NCBI GenBank assembly: GCA_009787435.1
Contig: WRFW01000205.1
Span: 1 to 13,704, forward strand
Length of the DNA stretch: 13,704 nt
Direction: 5' to 3'
Source of the DNA: Defluviitaleaceae bacterium
GTDB lineage: Bacteria > Bacillota > Clostridia > Lachnospirales > UBA5962
Of the stretch, positions 5,816-13,704 are shown one piece after another (position 1 is the stretch's first letter; each line of letters starts with the position of its first letter). A program made the translations under genes and the position numbers. The notes below the pieces were generated by a model. That model was not told the origin of the DNA. It made no database searches and worked only from the letters and a program-made list of their open reading frames with translations.

Positions 5816-6649
5816 TTATCTCCAATCTGTTGGTATATCGCTTTCAGTTATAGGGATTATAAATGAAATGGGAGGAAAATTAAAACCAGTTACATCACGA
5901 AACATAAGATAGTAATTACCTATTCCAGTGAAAGGTATATATGCCACACTTTCTTCAGTAGTGCGTGCAGGAACATGAATTAAATTTTGTTCTCTATATA
6001 CAACGCTATTTTCTATTAATGGTGCATTTTGTATACTAACTAATTCTCTATAACCATTATGAGACCTAAAAAAAGTAGTATACTGAGCAGCAACATGTTG
6101 TCTACTCTCTTCCTCTCTACTAGGGTTAGATAGCCATAAAGGGACTCTTATAAGCTTCATATCTGCAGAAGTAAATATTTCTGAATCACTATTTTCAAGA
6201 GTTATAAATTCCACATCTTCAAAAGCTGCAATGTCTGAAAGCCTAATAAATTCTATTTCTTCTAAAGCTGTAATCTTATTGTTAGTGTCTACTATCGCTG
6301 TATCTCCTAATCTTCTAAGAGTTAAATGACTAAAGTTTGAAAGATACCAAGTGCTATTTTCTTCATCTTCATAATAGCCTAATCTTAGTTCAATTCTATC
6401 AAAATGTGGAGTAAATTCAGGAATAAAATTAGGGTCAAAGCCTGCGTCTGAAGTTTCTTCTATATTTTCATCTTCAAGCTCTTCTGTTATCTCTTCTAGT
6501 TCCTCATTAGCTACTGGAAGAGCAGCTAAAAGTTCTTCGGCTCTAGCCATAAGTTCTTCAGGGGTTGGTTGTGGTTCATTGCTTCCCCCGCAAGCTGTTA
6601 ATAAAGCTGCTGCCCCTGCTGCTAATATAAATTTTAAATAGTTATTCAT
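5816..6649 (-). CDS. Putative lipoprotein of unknown function in the pilus operon
   Basis: A 277-residue precursor with a lipoprotein signal peptide: MNNYLKFILAAGAAALLTAC, lipobox LTAC with Cys20, then GGSNEP. It should be lipidated on Cys20 and anchored to the outer face of the cytoplasmic membrane. Residues 31-66 are a Glu-rich helical linker (EELMARAEELLAALP, EELEEITEELEDENIEE). Residues 75-277 form a soluble domain rich in beta-type sequence that I do not assign to a family. The ribosome binding site AGAGG lies 8 bases before the ATG. It is placed between the TadG-like gene and the TadE-like genes. In Gram-negative Tad systems the lipoprotein TadD is a TPR protein; I see no TPR here, so this is not simply TadD. 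A role in anchoring or assembling the pilus is inferred from position only. Confidence 0.8.
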   Translation of the reverse strand: MNNYLKFILAAGAAALLTACGGSNEPQPTPEELMARAEELLAALPVANEELEEITEELEDENIEETSDAGFDPNFIPEFTPHFDRIELRLGYYEDEENSTWYLSNFSHLTLRRLGDTAIVDTNNKITALEEIEFIRLSDIAAFEDVEFITLENSDSEIFTSADMKLIRVPLWLSNPSREEESRQHVAAQYTTFFRSHNGYRELVSIQNAPLIENSVVYREQNLIHVPARTTEESVAYIPFTGIGNYYLMFRDVTGFNFPPISFIIPITESDIPTDWR

Positions 6650-6682
6650 TTTCTAAACCTCTTTATATTTTTTATTTTTTTA

Positions 6683-6695
6683 CCGCCTATGGCGG
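6683..6695. other. Small GC-rich hairpin upstream of the lipoprotein gene
   Basis: CCGCC (6683-6687) and GGCGG (6691-6695) pair around a 3-base loop in an otherwise A/T-only gap of 69 bases. A T-rich stretch follows on the + strand, whereas the operon runs on the - strand, where A's follow. It is therefore not a normal terminator for the operon; an mRNA stability or processing element is possible. Confidence 0.4.
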
Positions 6696-6718
6696 ATTTT
6701 ATTTATATGTTTTATTTG

Positions 6719-9358
6719 TTAATACCCTCTAACTACAGATATGTTAAACTCTCTATATCTGCCACCAGTGTTTATAAAAAAATGCGGAATTCTAGCATTT
6801 AAATTTACCTCTGTTAAAACGTACGCATTTTCTAAACTAAATGTTTGCCTTGTCGGTCTTGAAGAAGAAGTTGCCCCTGGGGCTGAAGCTGTCCAAGAGC
6901 TATGTTGAAGCCCTAAATGGTGGTTTAAATTAGCTTGTATTAAATGCCCTATTCTATGAGTAATAGTATTTGAATCATTAAAAACAAATATCATAATTCT
7001 AAGAAGTTGGTAATAATATAAGCCAACACCAGGCAAGCTAGGAGAGCCGTGAGTAATACCAATGCGTTCTGAATTCCATGCATTTCTTAAACCTATATAA
7101 GATGGACCAGACCGCCACTGTGTTCTATTATCGTGGGTTGCTGAAGTTCTCGCTCTAGGATTTTTTCTAAGAGGTGTTCTGGCACCCTCTAATATAGTTA
7201 AAATGTCTAATTGTGTTTCTTGGTGGGCTAAAGTGAGTCTATAAATTTCAGCCAATATAAAACCTATTTTAGGAATTGCTCTTATTTTTCTTAGTTCATT
7301 TCTTAAAAGTTGACTTTCAAAAGTGTAAAGAATATTTCTAGCCAACAATACAGCATACATCCACCTTATAGTATATTCTAAATTGCCTGCTGTGTAGCGT
7401 GAAAAAAAGCCTCTACCACTGCTTCGCATACTTTCTCTTCCAGCAAATATAAATTCTAATTCACCGCCAAAGGCTAAGTTTATGTTCGTATCAAAAGGTA
7501 TACCTGAAAGGGTAGTTTCATTTACTACTCTTGAAACTGTGCCATTATTTTCAACTAAACGCCTATTAGTAGTTAAATTGCTAAACATTTGAACACCATA
7601 TTCCGCTAATATAATCCGAGATATCAAATCTTCAACAAAAATATCTGCCATACCCTCATTTATCATTTCTCTCATTTCTGGCAAATTAATACCCTCTAAA
7701 TTAGGCAAATAGTCTAGCTTATCTAAAATATCTGCAGGGTCTAATCTTAATAAATCTCTAAAAGTTCTTCTATTGCTTCTAACTGTGTTTTCAGGGTTCA
7801 TCCCAACTTCTCTAAGATAGCCTGCCCCTGCCACATCATCTAAGTCTCTTAATTCTTGCAAAAGATTTTTATGAGATTCATTAAAAGGAACTAGTTCTAT
7901 TTTGTCTGAAACTCTCCCTGAAAGTATAATAAAAACAGGTAAGTTAGTAAAATTATAAGTAAGTAAAATCCCTAAATTAACTGCCACATTTGCTCGTATT
8001 TCGCTTATAGTATATGTTCCTAGTGTGCCAGTAAATGTATATGAAGTGTCATTGTTAGTCATTAAAGGTAAATTAGCATTTTTAAATGCAGTTGCACTTT
8101 CGCCTAAAAGCTCTGTTATTATTAACGGTGGTACCCTTTCCCCTGTAGGGTCGCCATTATCATCCATTAAAGATGCACCATTTAAAATTTCATATATATC
8201 ACCCCTAACGCTCTCAACAAAAGCTTCTGAAAGGTCTTCATTTTTTCTCTGTTGTAAAATATCTTTTATTCTTAAAAGCTCTTGTTTAATTAAATGCCCT
8301 TTCACATCTACTTCTTCAGCTCTTTCAACTATTCCCTTTAAAATTAAACGCATTTGATAGCGATAAATATCTGTTTCAAATGTCTCACTGTATATTTCAT
8401 TTAAAAGCTGCTCTATGCTATTCGTATCTAAAGTTGGTCTTGTTATATTTGGCGGGGTTGGCGGAATTGGTGTAGGTATTGTTGGCGGGCCAAAATTTTC
8501 AGGGTTTGCCCAGTGGGCTTGCCAAGCAGCATTATACATTTGCCTTGCTCTTTCATAATCTGCCATAGCTGCTAAAAAGCCTAACATAGCCATTGAATAT
8601 TCAGTTAGGCGGCCTCCATAGTATTCAACCATTGTACTAATCGAAGAATAGTTAGAACTAATAGTTCCAAGCGAAGACTGCCCTAAATTATTAAGCCCCT
8701 CTAATCTTCTTTCATATTTGATTATATCATCTAGCAAATAGCCATAATAAGTGTGTAAATCATACAAGGCTTCCATAGCAGGCACAAAATATTCATCCAT
8801 AAATTCTACTTCATTTTCAGCAAATTCCGGTCGCTGTTCTGTAGGGCTATTTGCTCTTTCTTCTCGCATTTCATCTAGAAGCTCATCCATATGGAAAAAT
8901 GCCATAGGAAGCCTATACACCATATAGTCTATTATTTGCATTTGCAAATATACTACATTATCTAAGCTATATCTTCTATCGTCTGCCCCCATTGCAACAT
9001 CTAAACTAACATTTCCTAAAAGATTAAATGTTTGGTGAAGCCTATTGCCACTGGAATCTAACCCTAGAGCGAGCCTGGCAGTTTCTGTAGCATTGCTAGC
9101 CATATTGCTTCTATCTTGGCTCATAGCTAAAAGACCATAAACATCTAATAAAAGCCCATCATAAAAAGCGAGTGCAGAATTAGCAGTTAAATAAGCTGCA
9201 TTTCTTAGCTGAGCATGTGCCATATTAAATCTAGCCCAATCTACCATTATACTTGTGAAAATAATAGTAGGTATGAGCATAAGTATTACAAATATGCTTA
9301 TAGTACCTTTTATATCTTTTTTAAGCTTAATAGATTGGTCTCTAATATTTTTATACAT
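6719..9358 (-). CDS. TadG-like pilus protein, DUF5702-like N-terminus
   Basis: An 879-residue protein with one N-terminal membrane segment (about 19-40) preceded by a basic stretch, KLKKDIKG. It continues with VDWARFNMAHAQLRNAAYLT (39-58) and SALAFYDGLLLDVYGLLAMS (61-80). This pattern, including the YGLLAM block, resembles DUF5702 proteins that occupy the TadG position in Bacillota Tad clusters. TadG is thought to be a membrane-anchored, mostly external pilus component. The +5 residue after Gly18 is Phe, so it is probably not processed like a pilin. The body is largely helical to about 280, has a Pro-rich linker (291-308, PPTIPTPIPPTPPNITRP), then a long domain I cannot assign. A ribosome binding site (GAGAGGAG, 9371-9378) precedes the ATG by 12 bases. 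It is the largest gene of the operon. Confidence 0.72.
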   Translation of the reverse strand: MYKNIRDQSIKLKKDIKGTISIFVILMLIPTIIFTSIMVDWARFNMAHAQLRNAAYLTANSALAFYDGLLLDVYGLLAMSQDRSNMASNATETARLALGLDSSGNRLHQTFNLLGNVSLDVAMGADDRRYSLDNVVYLQMQIIDYMVYRLPMAFFHMDELLDEMREERANSPTEQRPEFAENEVEFMDEYFVPAMEALYDLHTYYGYLLDDIIKYERRLEGLNNLGQSSLGTISSNYSSISTMVEYYGGRLTEYSMAMLGFLAAMADYERARQMYNAAWQAHWANPENFGPPTIPTPIPPTPPNITRPTLDTNSIEQLLNEIYSETFETDIYRYQMRLILKGIVERAEEVDVKGHLIKQELLRIKDILQQRKNEDLSEAFVESVRGDIYEILNGASLMDDNGDPTGERVPPLIITELLGESATAFKNANLPLMTNNDTSYTFTGTLGTYTISEIRANVAVNLGILLTYNFTNLPVFIILSGRVSDKIELVPFNESHKNLLQELRDLDDVAGAGYLREVGMNPENTVRSNRRTFRDLLRLDPADILDKLDYLPNLEGINLPEMREMINEGMADIFVEDLISRIILAEYGVQMFSNLTTNRRLVENNGTVSRVVNETTLSGIPFDTNINLAFGGELEFIFAGRESMRSSGRGFFSRYTAGNLEYTIRWMYAVLLARNILYTFESQLLRNELRKIRAIPKIGFILAEIYRLTLAHQETQLDILTILEGARTPLRKNPRARTSATHDNRTQWRSGPSYIGLRNAWNSERIGITHGSPSLPGVGLYYYQLLRIMIFVFNDSNTITHRIGHLIQANLNHHLGLQHSSWTASAPGATSSSRPTRQTFSLENAYVLTEVNLNARIPHFFINTGGRYREFNISVVRGY

Positions 9359-9419
9359 TTTAAAAATAGTCTCCTCTCTTTTTTCTTCGTATGAATGTTA
9401 TTTTCCAAAAACTAAGTTT

Positions 9420-10511
9420 TTAAAAACCTACCCCGCCCATTCCTAATGCCATAGGCACACCTATTAAAAGCAGTATACCTAGAAATATTAATCCCATGGG
9501 CAGCATTAGTTTAGATTTTGCTTTTTCCCCTAAAGTTCTAGCGTATCTTTTCCTTTCTTCCCAAGTTTCTTTTGAAAGCTCTGCTAAAAATCTGCTTAGC
9601 TCTGCATTTCCCCTTTCTAAACCTTGCAATATAGAAGCTCCAAATTTGGCGGTTTCTTTTGTTGCACACCGGCGAATAAAACCTTCTATGGCAATGGGAA
9701 TATCAAATCCGTTATTAATTTCTTTGGAAGTTTGCCGCATTTCTGAATATAAAGCCCCTTTTCTTGTGGGCTGTTTGCAAACACTATCCCAAGCTTTAAA
9801 TATTTCCATTCCAGCTGAAGTTAAAAGTGCCACTTCTGTTGCAACTTGTGCAAAATCTCTTGTAATTTCTTCTCTTTTAGCTTTTGATTTGCTTTCTATA
9901 CCTTGAAGCAGTGAATAAGCTAGCACAAAAGCCATAAAAATGCTTCCTATTGCAATAAAAGTGCCTGCACTATTTCCTATAGTAAGCATAAATATACCTG
10001 CACTAACACCTATTCCAATACCGCCTAAAACTGTAGCAATCATACAAGAAAGCAAATATCTAGTGTTGGAATTGGCATGTTCCCGCCCTAAAAGGTCTGT
10101 ATATGTATTCATTATTCTTTGGTAAAGCTTGTTAGTAGCATCTAATTTTCTGCCATTAAATTTTATTTTATCTAGAAAAGCAAAGCCTGGCAAAACTAAA
10201 AAATTTATGCCATTATAATTTCCACTTAGAAGCTTATCCATAGATTTTTTTAATTTAATAGCTTTTTTCTTACTTTCTTTAGGATTGTGCCAAAGCTTTC
10301 TCCAAGTTTTTGGAAAGCCTGAAAGCTCTGCTAATAAAACAGTATCTGAATTATATTTATTTTGAAGAGATAAAAATTTATCTCTATATCTTCTATATTC
10401 AAAAGAGGCGACTTCTTTTTCATTTTCGCTAGTTGCCATAAAAAACAAAATATTATAAAACAATAAAGCTACTACACCTATTCCAAAAATTATTATTAAT
10501 AAAAATAGCAT
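9420..10511 (-). CDS. tadC: Tad pilus membrane platform protein TadC (type II secretion F domain)
   Basis: A 363-residue inner-membrane protein that, with TadB, forms the platform on which the CpaF ATPase acts. An N-terminal membrane segment (1-25) is followed by a charged cytoplasmic region (28-135), two membrane segments (about 152-178 and 183-203), a type II secretion F-like domain (about 217-330) with EVALLTSAGMEIFKAWDSV, and a last hydrophobic stretch (336-358). Its location next to TadB and the ATPase gene confirms the family. The ribosome binding site AGGAG lies 7 bases before the ATG, 10 bases after the TadB stop. A 61-base gap with a minor AT-rich hairpin separates it from the TadG-like gene. 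Confidence 0.85.
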   Translation of the reverse strand: MLFLLIIIFGIGVVALLFYNILFFMATSENEKEVASFEYRRYRDKFLSLQNKYNSDTVLLAELSGFPKTWRKLWHNPKESKKKAIKLKKSMDKLLSGNYNGINFLVLPGFAFLDKIKFNGRKLDATNKLYQRIMNTYTDLLGREHANSNTRYLLSCMIATVLGGIGIGVSAGIFMLTIGNSAGTFIAIGSIFMAFVLAYSLLQGIESKSKAKREEITRDFAQVATEVALLTSAGMEIFKAWDSVCKQPTRKGALYSEMRQTSKEINNGFDIPIAIEGFIRRCATKETAKFGASILQGLERGNAELSRFLAELSKETWEERKRYARTLGEKAKSKLMLPMGLIFLGILLLIGVPMALGMGGVGF

Positions 10512-10521
10512 ATACTTGCTC

Positions 10522-11379
10522 CTATATTTTAATTGAAGTCATCTTTTTGCCTAGGAAATAGGCACCTATAAATATACAAATGCAAATAGTCGTTACGATA
10601 CGCCCAATAGGAGTAAAAAGCCCCTCCATAAGCTCGCCGCCCATAAATCCCATTGCACCAACAATTATAATAGGAACACAAACTATAATATTTATTTCCA
10701 TAGAAGCACCAGAAGAAAGTGTTTTTATTTCTGCTTCAATTTCAATTTTATCTGAAAGAATTTTTTGCGTTCGCATTACAATATCTCTAGTATTATCTCC
10801 TTTGCCTTCCACTGAAGAATATACAGAAGCAAAAAGCTTAATATCTTCAAGGCCTGTGCGGTCTCCAAAGTTAGCAAAAGTTTCCCCTATAGTTTGCCTA
10901 TTTTGAAACTTCACCATTATAAATTTTACTTCTTTTGCAATATCTGAATCTGCTGAATACATAAGCACCATATCTTCATAAGCGTGGGCAAGTGCATTTA
11001 AATCTGTGCTGCCAGATTGCAAACTTACTACTAAACTTTCAAGCAAACTTTGGAATTGAAGCAAAAGCCTAGATAGTCGTTTTTTCTTGCTATTGTTAAT
11101 ATTAAGTATTATAGCAGCAGGGACAAAAACAGCAGCAACTATAAATGAAATAGTTAAATTTTGATAAAATAGCCAAGATACTATAAACCCCGCAATATAG
11201 CCAGTGGAACCCATTATAATATGAGCCATAAATTTTAAAGCACTTTTATTATAAGGGGGTGGCTCAAGGGTGTTTGTAACTTTTATTTCATTTATTTTGC
11301 GGTCTATTTTTTCTATGTTTGAGTTTAGCTTTTTTCTTTTTTCTCTTTTTTTAAAATTTTTATCTTTTGTTAAAACCAT
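10522..11379 (-). CDS. tadB: Tad pilus membrane platform protein TadB (type II secretion F domain)
   Basis: A 285-residue inner-membrane platform protein, partner of TadC. The N-terminal 50 residues are very basic (KKREKRKKLNSNIEKIDRKI) and likely cytoplasmic. Two membrane segments follow (about 52-72 and 75-93). The F-type domain spans about 104-225 and contains LLLQFQSLLESLVVSLQSGS and FASVYSSVEGKGDNTRDI. Two more membrane segments end the protein (228-246 and 259-277). The pattern matches TadB. The start codon is 10 bases after the CpaF stop, and its ribosome binding site (AAGGTGA) abuts that stop codon, so the two are likely co-translated. Confidence 0.87.
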   Translation of the reverse strand: MVLTKDKNFKKREKRKKLNSNIEKIDRKINEIKVTNTLEPPPYNKSALKFMAHIIMGSTGYIAGFIVSWLFYQNLTISFIVAAVFVPAAIILNINNSKKKRLSRLLLQFQSLLESLVVSLQSGSTDLNALAHAYEDMVLMYSADSDIAKEVKFIMVKFQNRQTIGETFANFGDRTGLEDIKLFASVYSSVEGKGDNTRDIVMRTQKILSDKIEIEAEIKTLSSGASMEINIIVCVPIIIVGAMGFMGGELMEGLFTPIGRIVTTICICIFIGAYFLGKKMTSIKI

Positions 11380-11389
11380 ACTTCACCTT

Positions 11390-12619
11390 TTAAATCTCTC
11401 TATATATGCCTGCTTGCCTTAGCTTATCAACATTAATTAATGGATTTTTAGTTCTAGTGAGCTTGCCATCAACTTTTTCCACTGTAGTATGTTCTGATTC
11501 TACAAACTCATAAATAGGGTTTAACTCTATTTGCCTAGTTTCAAAGTTATAAGCCCCAACTTCTACAATTTCAACTGTTTTTCTACTATGGTCTCTTAAT
11601 CTTGAAAGCTGAATTATTATATCCACTGCTGAAGAAATTTGCTGCCGAATAGCTTCAAGCGGCAAGTCTACCCCTCTTAAAACTAAAGTTTCTATACGGC
11701 TTAGCATATCTTTAGCAGAATTGGCATGCCCAGTAGATAGAGAACCATCGTGCCCGGTGTTCATAGCTTGCAGCATGTCTATTGCTTCTGCTCCTCTAAT
11801 CTCGCCGACAACTATTCTATCTGGCCGCATACGCAAAGCAGATTTTATTAAATCTTGTATAGAAATTTCTTTAGTATCTTTGCTTGTAGAAACTTTTGTT
11901 TCAAGGCGAACTAAATTGTCGACTGCTTTAATTTGAAGCTCTGCTGAATCTTCAACCGTTATAACTCTATCTGTGCGAGGTATGTAATTTGAAAGTGCAT
12001 TAAGAAAAGTAGTCTTTCCGCTGCCTGTGCCGCCGCTCACAAATATATTAAATCTAGCTTTCACAAATATTTCTAAAATTTCTGCAATTTCTGGAGGAAA
12101 GCTGCCAAATTTTATTAATTTTTCTACAGTCATAGGCTCTTTAGGAAACCTACGGATTGTTACTGTTGCCCCATCAAGAGCAACAGGCGGCATAACAACA
12201 TTTACACGAGAACCATCTTCAAGCCTAGTATCTACTATAGGGTTAGCTTCGCTTACAGACCTGCCAGCCTTTTGCACAAATAAAGTAATTATGCGTGAAA
12301 GGTCTTCTTTGGATTCAAAGCCACGGTCATATTTATATTGTTTGCCGCCTTTTTCTATAAAAATACTATCATGCCCATTTATCATAATTTCTGTTATAGA
12401 TTCATCTCTAACTATTTCATCTAAAATTCCAAGCCCACGTATAGAATCATACACATTATTAAGCACAAAATATCTATCTTTATATGAAACATTGCTATTA
12501 ATGCGTTCTATTTGGGCTTCTATAGCTTCTCTAAGCTCGGCATCTGTATAAGAAATTAAGCGTGGGTCTTCTTCTACTAAAATTCGTTTAGTTTCAAGTA
12601 TTAAATCATTTCTATTCAT
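11390..12619 (-). CDS. cpaF: Pilus assembly ATPase CpaF/TadA (type II/IV secretion family)
   Basis: The motor ATPase of the Tad system, a hexameric cytoplasmic enzyme that powers pilus extension. All motifs are intact in this 409-residue protein: Walker A GGTGSGKT (196-203), Asp box TVEDSAEL (221-228), Walker B RIVVGEIRG (268-276) and His box TGHDGSLSTGH (288-298). The N-terminal domain carries the family signature VRDESITEIMINGHDSIFIE (70-89) and DTRLEDGSRVNVV (130-142). Length and order agree with CpaF. A ribosome binding site AGAGGAG lies 6 bases before the ATG. It follows the TadZ-like gene by 23 bases and precedes TadB by 10. As the only intact ATPase visible here it must supply the energy for assembly, and possibly retraction. 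Confidence 0.97.
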   Translation of the reverse strand: MNRNDLILETKRILVEEDPRLISYTDAELREAIEAQIERINSNVSYKDRYFVLNNVYDSIRGLGILDEIVRDESITEIMINGHDSIFIEKGGKQYKYDRGFESKEDLSRIITLFVQKAGRSVSEANPIVDTRLEDGSRVNVVMPPVALDGATVTIRRFPKEPMTVEKLIKFGSFPPEIAEILEIFVKARFNIFVSGGTGSGKTTFLNALSNYIPRTDRVITVEDSAELQIKAVDNLVRLETKVSTSKDTKEISIQDLIKSALRMRPDRIVVGEIRGAEAIDMLQAMNTGHDGSLSTGHANSAKDMLSRIETLVLRGVDLPLEAIRQQISSAVDIIIQLSRLRDHSRKTVEIVEVGAYNFETRQIELNPIYEFVESEHTTVEKVDGKLTRTKNPLINVDKLRQAGIYREI

Positions 12620-12642
12620 ATACTCCTCTATTAATTAAAAAA

Positions 12643-13578
12643 CTATAGTGTAGATGGTTTAAAATTTCTAGCTAGTTCGTTTAAATCTTTCTCCGAAGCT
12701 ATTTTTATCTTTTCATTATGGGGGTTATCACTCATAAAAATATCTAGTTTGAATTTAGATTGCTCATCTTCATCGCAAAAAACTATAATCTCATCTGCTA
12801 AATCTAAAGCACGAACAAACGCTTTTCCATAGTTAGTTCCGAAATCTAATATAACTAAGTCCACTTCGTTTGCAGCTCTGGCAGCTTCTATAAAAGTTTC
12901 TAATTCTTCTTCAGAAATATCGCTAACTTCTCGCCAATCTCTAAACCTTTTTATGTATTTAACGCCTCTATCTATTTGGACTAGCGTATTAATAGATGAT
13001 GTAACATTTTCTTTTGCAGCAATGGAGCAAAAAACATCGTATAAGCCTTTGTTTGAAGAATAGGTGTCTTTAAAAACGAGGTCTGTTGTATTAAATATTT
13101 CAAAATTAACATATAAAGGCTTAACTTCAGAAGAAGCAAGGGATAAAGCCAAAGATGAGGGAAGTTTCTTAAATGAATCTGAGATAGAAGAAATTAAGCA
13201 AACAGAAGCAGTTCCTAAGCCTTTAGACTTTCTTAAGTTGCTTTGGTGAAAAACAAGTTTATTAATTATGCTAGAAGCCCTTTGATATTTATAGAGCCAA
13301 ATATTATTTTCTTCAAATTTTTCTTCGTCCAAAGAATCATCTTCTGTAAAAACTATGTTTAAAGGAGATAAGTGTGAAGTTAAACTTAAAAGTTTATCGT
13401 CTGTGAGAGTTATATTAAAACGGTTACTCTCAAAATTCTCTTTTTTAAGTTTTTCTATATCATCAAAAATAGAAATCTCTAATTTATCCCCTGTTGGCGT
13501 GTTTGCGACTTTCATTAATTTACCAAGCCTAGATGTGTATTCTTTATCTTCGCTCGCAAGCAAAACTTTTATGTTCAT
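12643..13578 (-). CDS. TadZ/CpaE-like protein with degenerate Walker A
   Basis: A 311-residue protein in the TadZ/CpaE position, first in the operon. TadZ proteins combine an N-terminal receiver-like domain with a MinD/ParA-type domain and place the pilus machine in the cell. The N-terminal part (1-110) begins MNIKVLLASEDKEYTSRLGK, as receiver-like domains do. The MinD-like fold is recognisable from VCLIS (126-130), LALSLA (143-148), PLYVNFE (154-160) and the Walker B-like LVILDFG (241-247). The Walker A loop KGGVGKT is lost: the matching stretch reads SFKKLPS (135-141), with Pro at the invariant Lys. It probably does not hydrolyse ATP. The ribosome binding site AAAGGAAA (13586-13592 region) lies 8 bases before the ATG. 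The assignment rests on fold pattern and operon position rather than on strong motifs. Confidence 0.75.
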   Translation of the reverse strand: MNIKVLLASEDKEYTSRLGKLMKVANTPTGDKLEISIFDDIEKLKKENFESNRFNITLTDDKLLSLTSHLSPLNIVFTEDDSLDEEKFEENNIWLYKYQRASSIINKLVFHQSNLRKSKGLGTASVCLISSISDSFKKLPSSLALSLASSEVKPLYVNFEIFNTTDLVFKDTYSSNKGLYDVFCSIAAKENVTSSINTLVQIDRGVKYIKRFRDWREVSDISEEELETFIEAARAANEVDLVILDFGTNYGKAFVRALDLADEIIVFCDEDEQSKFKLDIFMSDNPHNEKIKIASEKDLNELARNFKPSTL

Positions 13579-13605
13579 AGAGCATTTCCTTTCAATATAA
13601 ATTAA

Positions 13606-13634
13606 ATTATAAATTAAATTAGTTTTTTTGAAGA
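13606..13634 (-). promoter_or_regulatory. Possible promoter of the pilus operon
   Basis: Read on the - strand, a perfect -10 box TATAAT (13606-13611) lies 17 bases from TCTTCA (13629-13634), which matches only three of six -35 positions. It sits about 28 bases upstream of the first start codon in an A/T-rich stretch where chance -10 boxes are frequent. It is the best candidate between the edge hairpins and the first gene. Confidence 0.4.
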
Positions 13635-13655
13635 CCCAAAAACATCTGATAGAAA

Positions 13656-13704
13656 GGCAGTCGTTTATGTTTCTCTTTGCATAAACGACTGCCCTAGGGC
13701 AGTC
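13656..13704. repeat. Nested inverted repeats at the window edge, upstream of the operon
   Basis: GGCAGTCGTTTATG (13656-13669) pairs perfectly over 14 bases with CATAAACGACTGCC (13680-13693) around a 10-base loop. The right arm then joins a second, 18-base perfect palindrome GACTGCCCTAGGGCAGTC (13687-13704) that runs to the end of the window. The block GGCAGTC/GACTGCC thus occurs three times in alternating orientation. The first hairpin, read on the - strand, is followed by TTTCTAT, so it could terminate an upstream - strand gene, but the nested layout is more than a simple terminator. The right end is cut off. Confidence 0.65.

Noticed and set aside
6683..6695. GC-rich hairpin as an operon-internal terminator
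   Set aside because: The T-rich side lies on the wrong strand for the operon, and no + strand gene ends there.
9496..9906. + strand open frame opposite the TadC gene
   Set aside because: It is antisense to a well-supported TadC coding region, with no recognisable protein pattern.
12027..12551. Long + strand open frame opposite the CpaF gene (174 codons)
   Set aside because: The - strand encodes an intact CpaF with all motifs here. The + strand product is Ser/Ile/Leu-rich, has no family pattern, and is an antisense by-product of A/T-rich coding sequence.

Overview
The window carries an almost complete Tad/Flp-type (tight adherence) pilus assembly operon from a low-GC bacterium, probably a Clostridia-class member of the Bacillota. 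The reasons are the A/T-rich codon use, strong GGAGG-type ribosome binding sites, a set of Bacillota-typical accessory families (TadG-like with a DUF5702-like N-terminus, DUF6382-like, WG-repeat), a lipoprotein, and the absence of any outer-membrane secretin (RcpA/CpaC) or CpaB/RcpC gene. The genus cannot be read from the sequence.

Layout. At 1-314 a small membrane protein gene runs on the + strand and may start before the window. It converges on rpsU (ribosomal protein S21, 442-618, - strand), with an apparently bidirectional terminator at 304-349 and further hairpins at 371-441. rpsU has its own consensus promoter at 661-689. Everything from 737 to 13578 is on the - strand and reads right to left as one tightly spaced cluster: TadZ/CpaE-like protein, CpaF/TadA ATPase, TadB, TadC, a large TadG-like protein, a lipoprotein, two TadE-like minor pilins, a short Flp-like pilin, an A24 prepilin peptidase, a WG-repeat protein, and a DUF6382-like protein. 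Gaps are mostly 5-75 bases, and one pair of genes overlaps by 4 bases. The exception is a 166-base gap before the pilin gene, which holds a strong ribosome binding site with no gene behind it and two overlapping perfect hairpins.

How the genes work together (from family knowledge). The TadZ-like protein would place the machine. CpaF hydrolyses ATP to drive the TadB/TadC membrane platform. The prepilin peptidase trims the Flp and TadE-like precursors, which are then extruded as the fibre. The TadG-like protein and lipoprotein are the likely cell-surface or envelope parts. The WG-repeat and DUF6382-like proteins are accessory with unknown roles.

The most notable points are a TadZ-like protein that has lost its Walker A motif, a pilin with Gln instead of Glu at +5, structured RNA ahead of the pilin, an uncharacterised lipoprotein inside the operon, a DUF6382-like protein with a Lys-rich tail and no visible FHA domain, and a nested palindrome at the right edge upstream of the operon. 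I saw no tRNA, CRISPR array, insertion sequence or complete mobile element.
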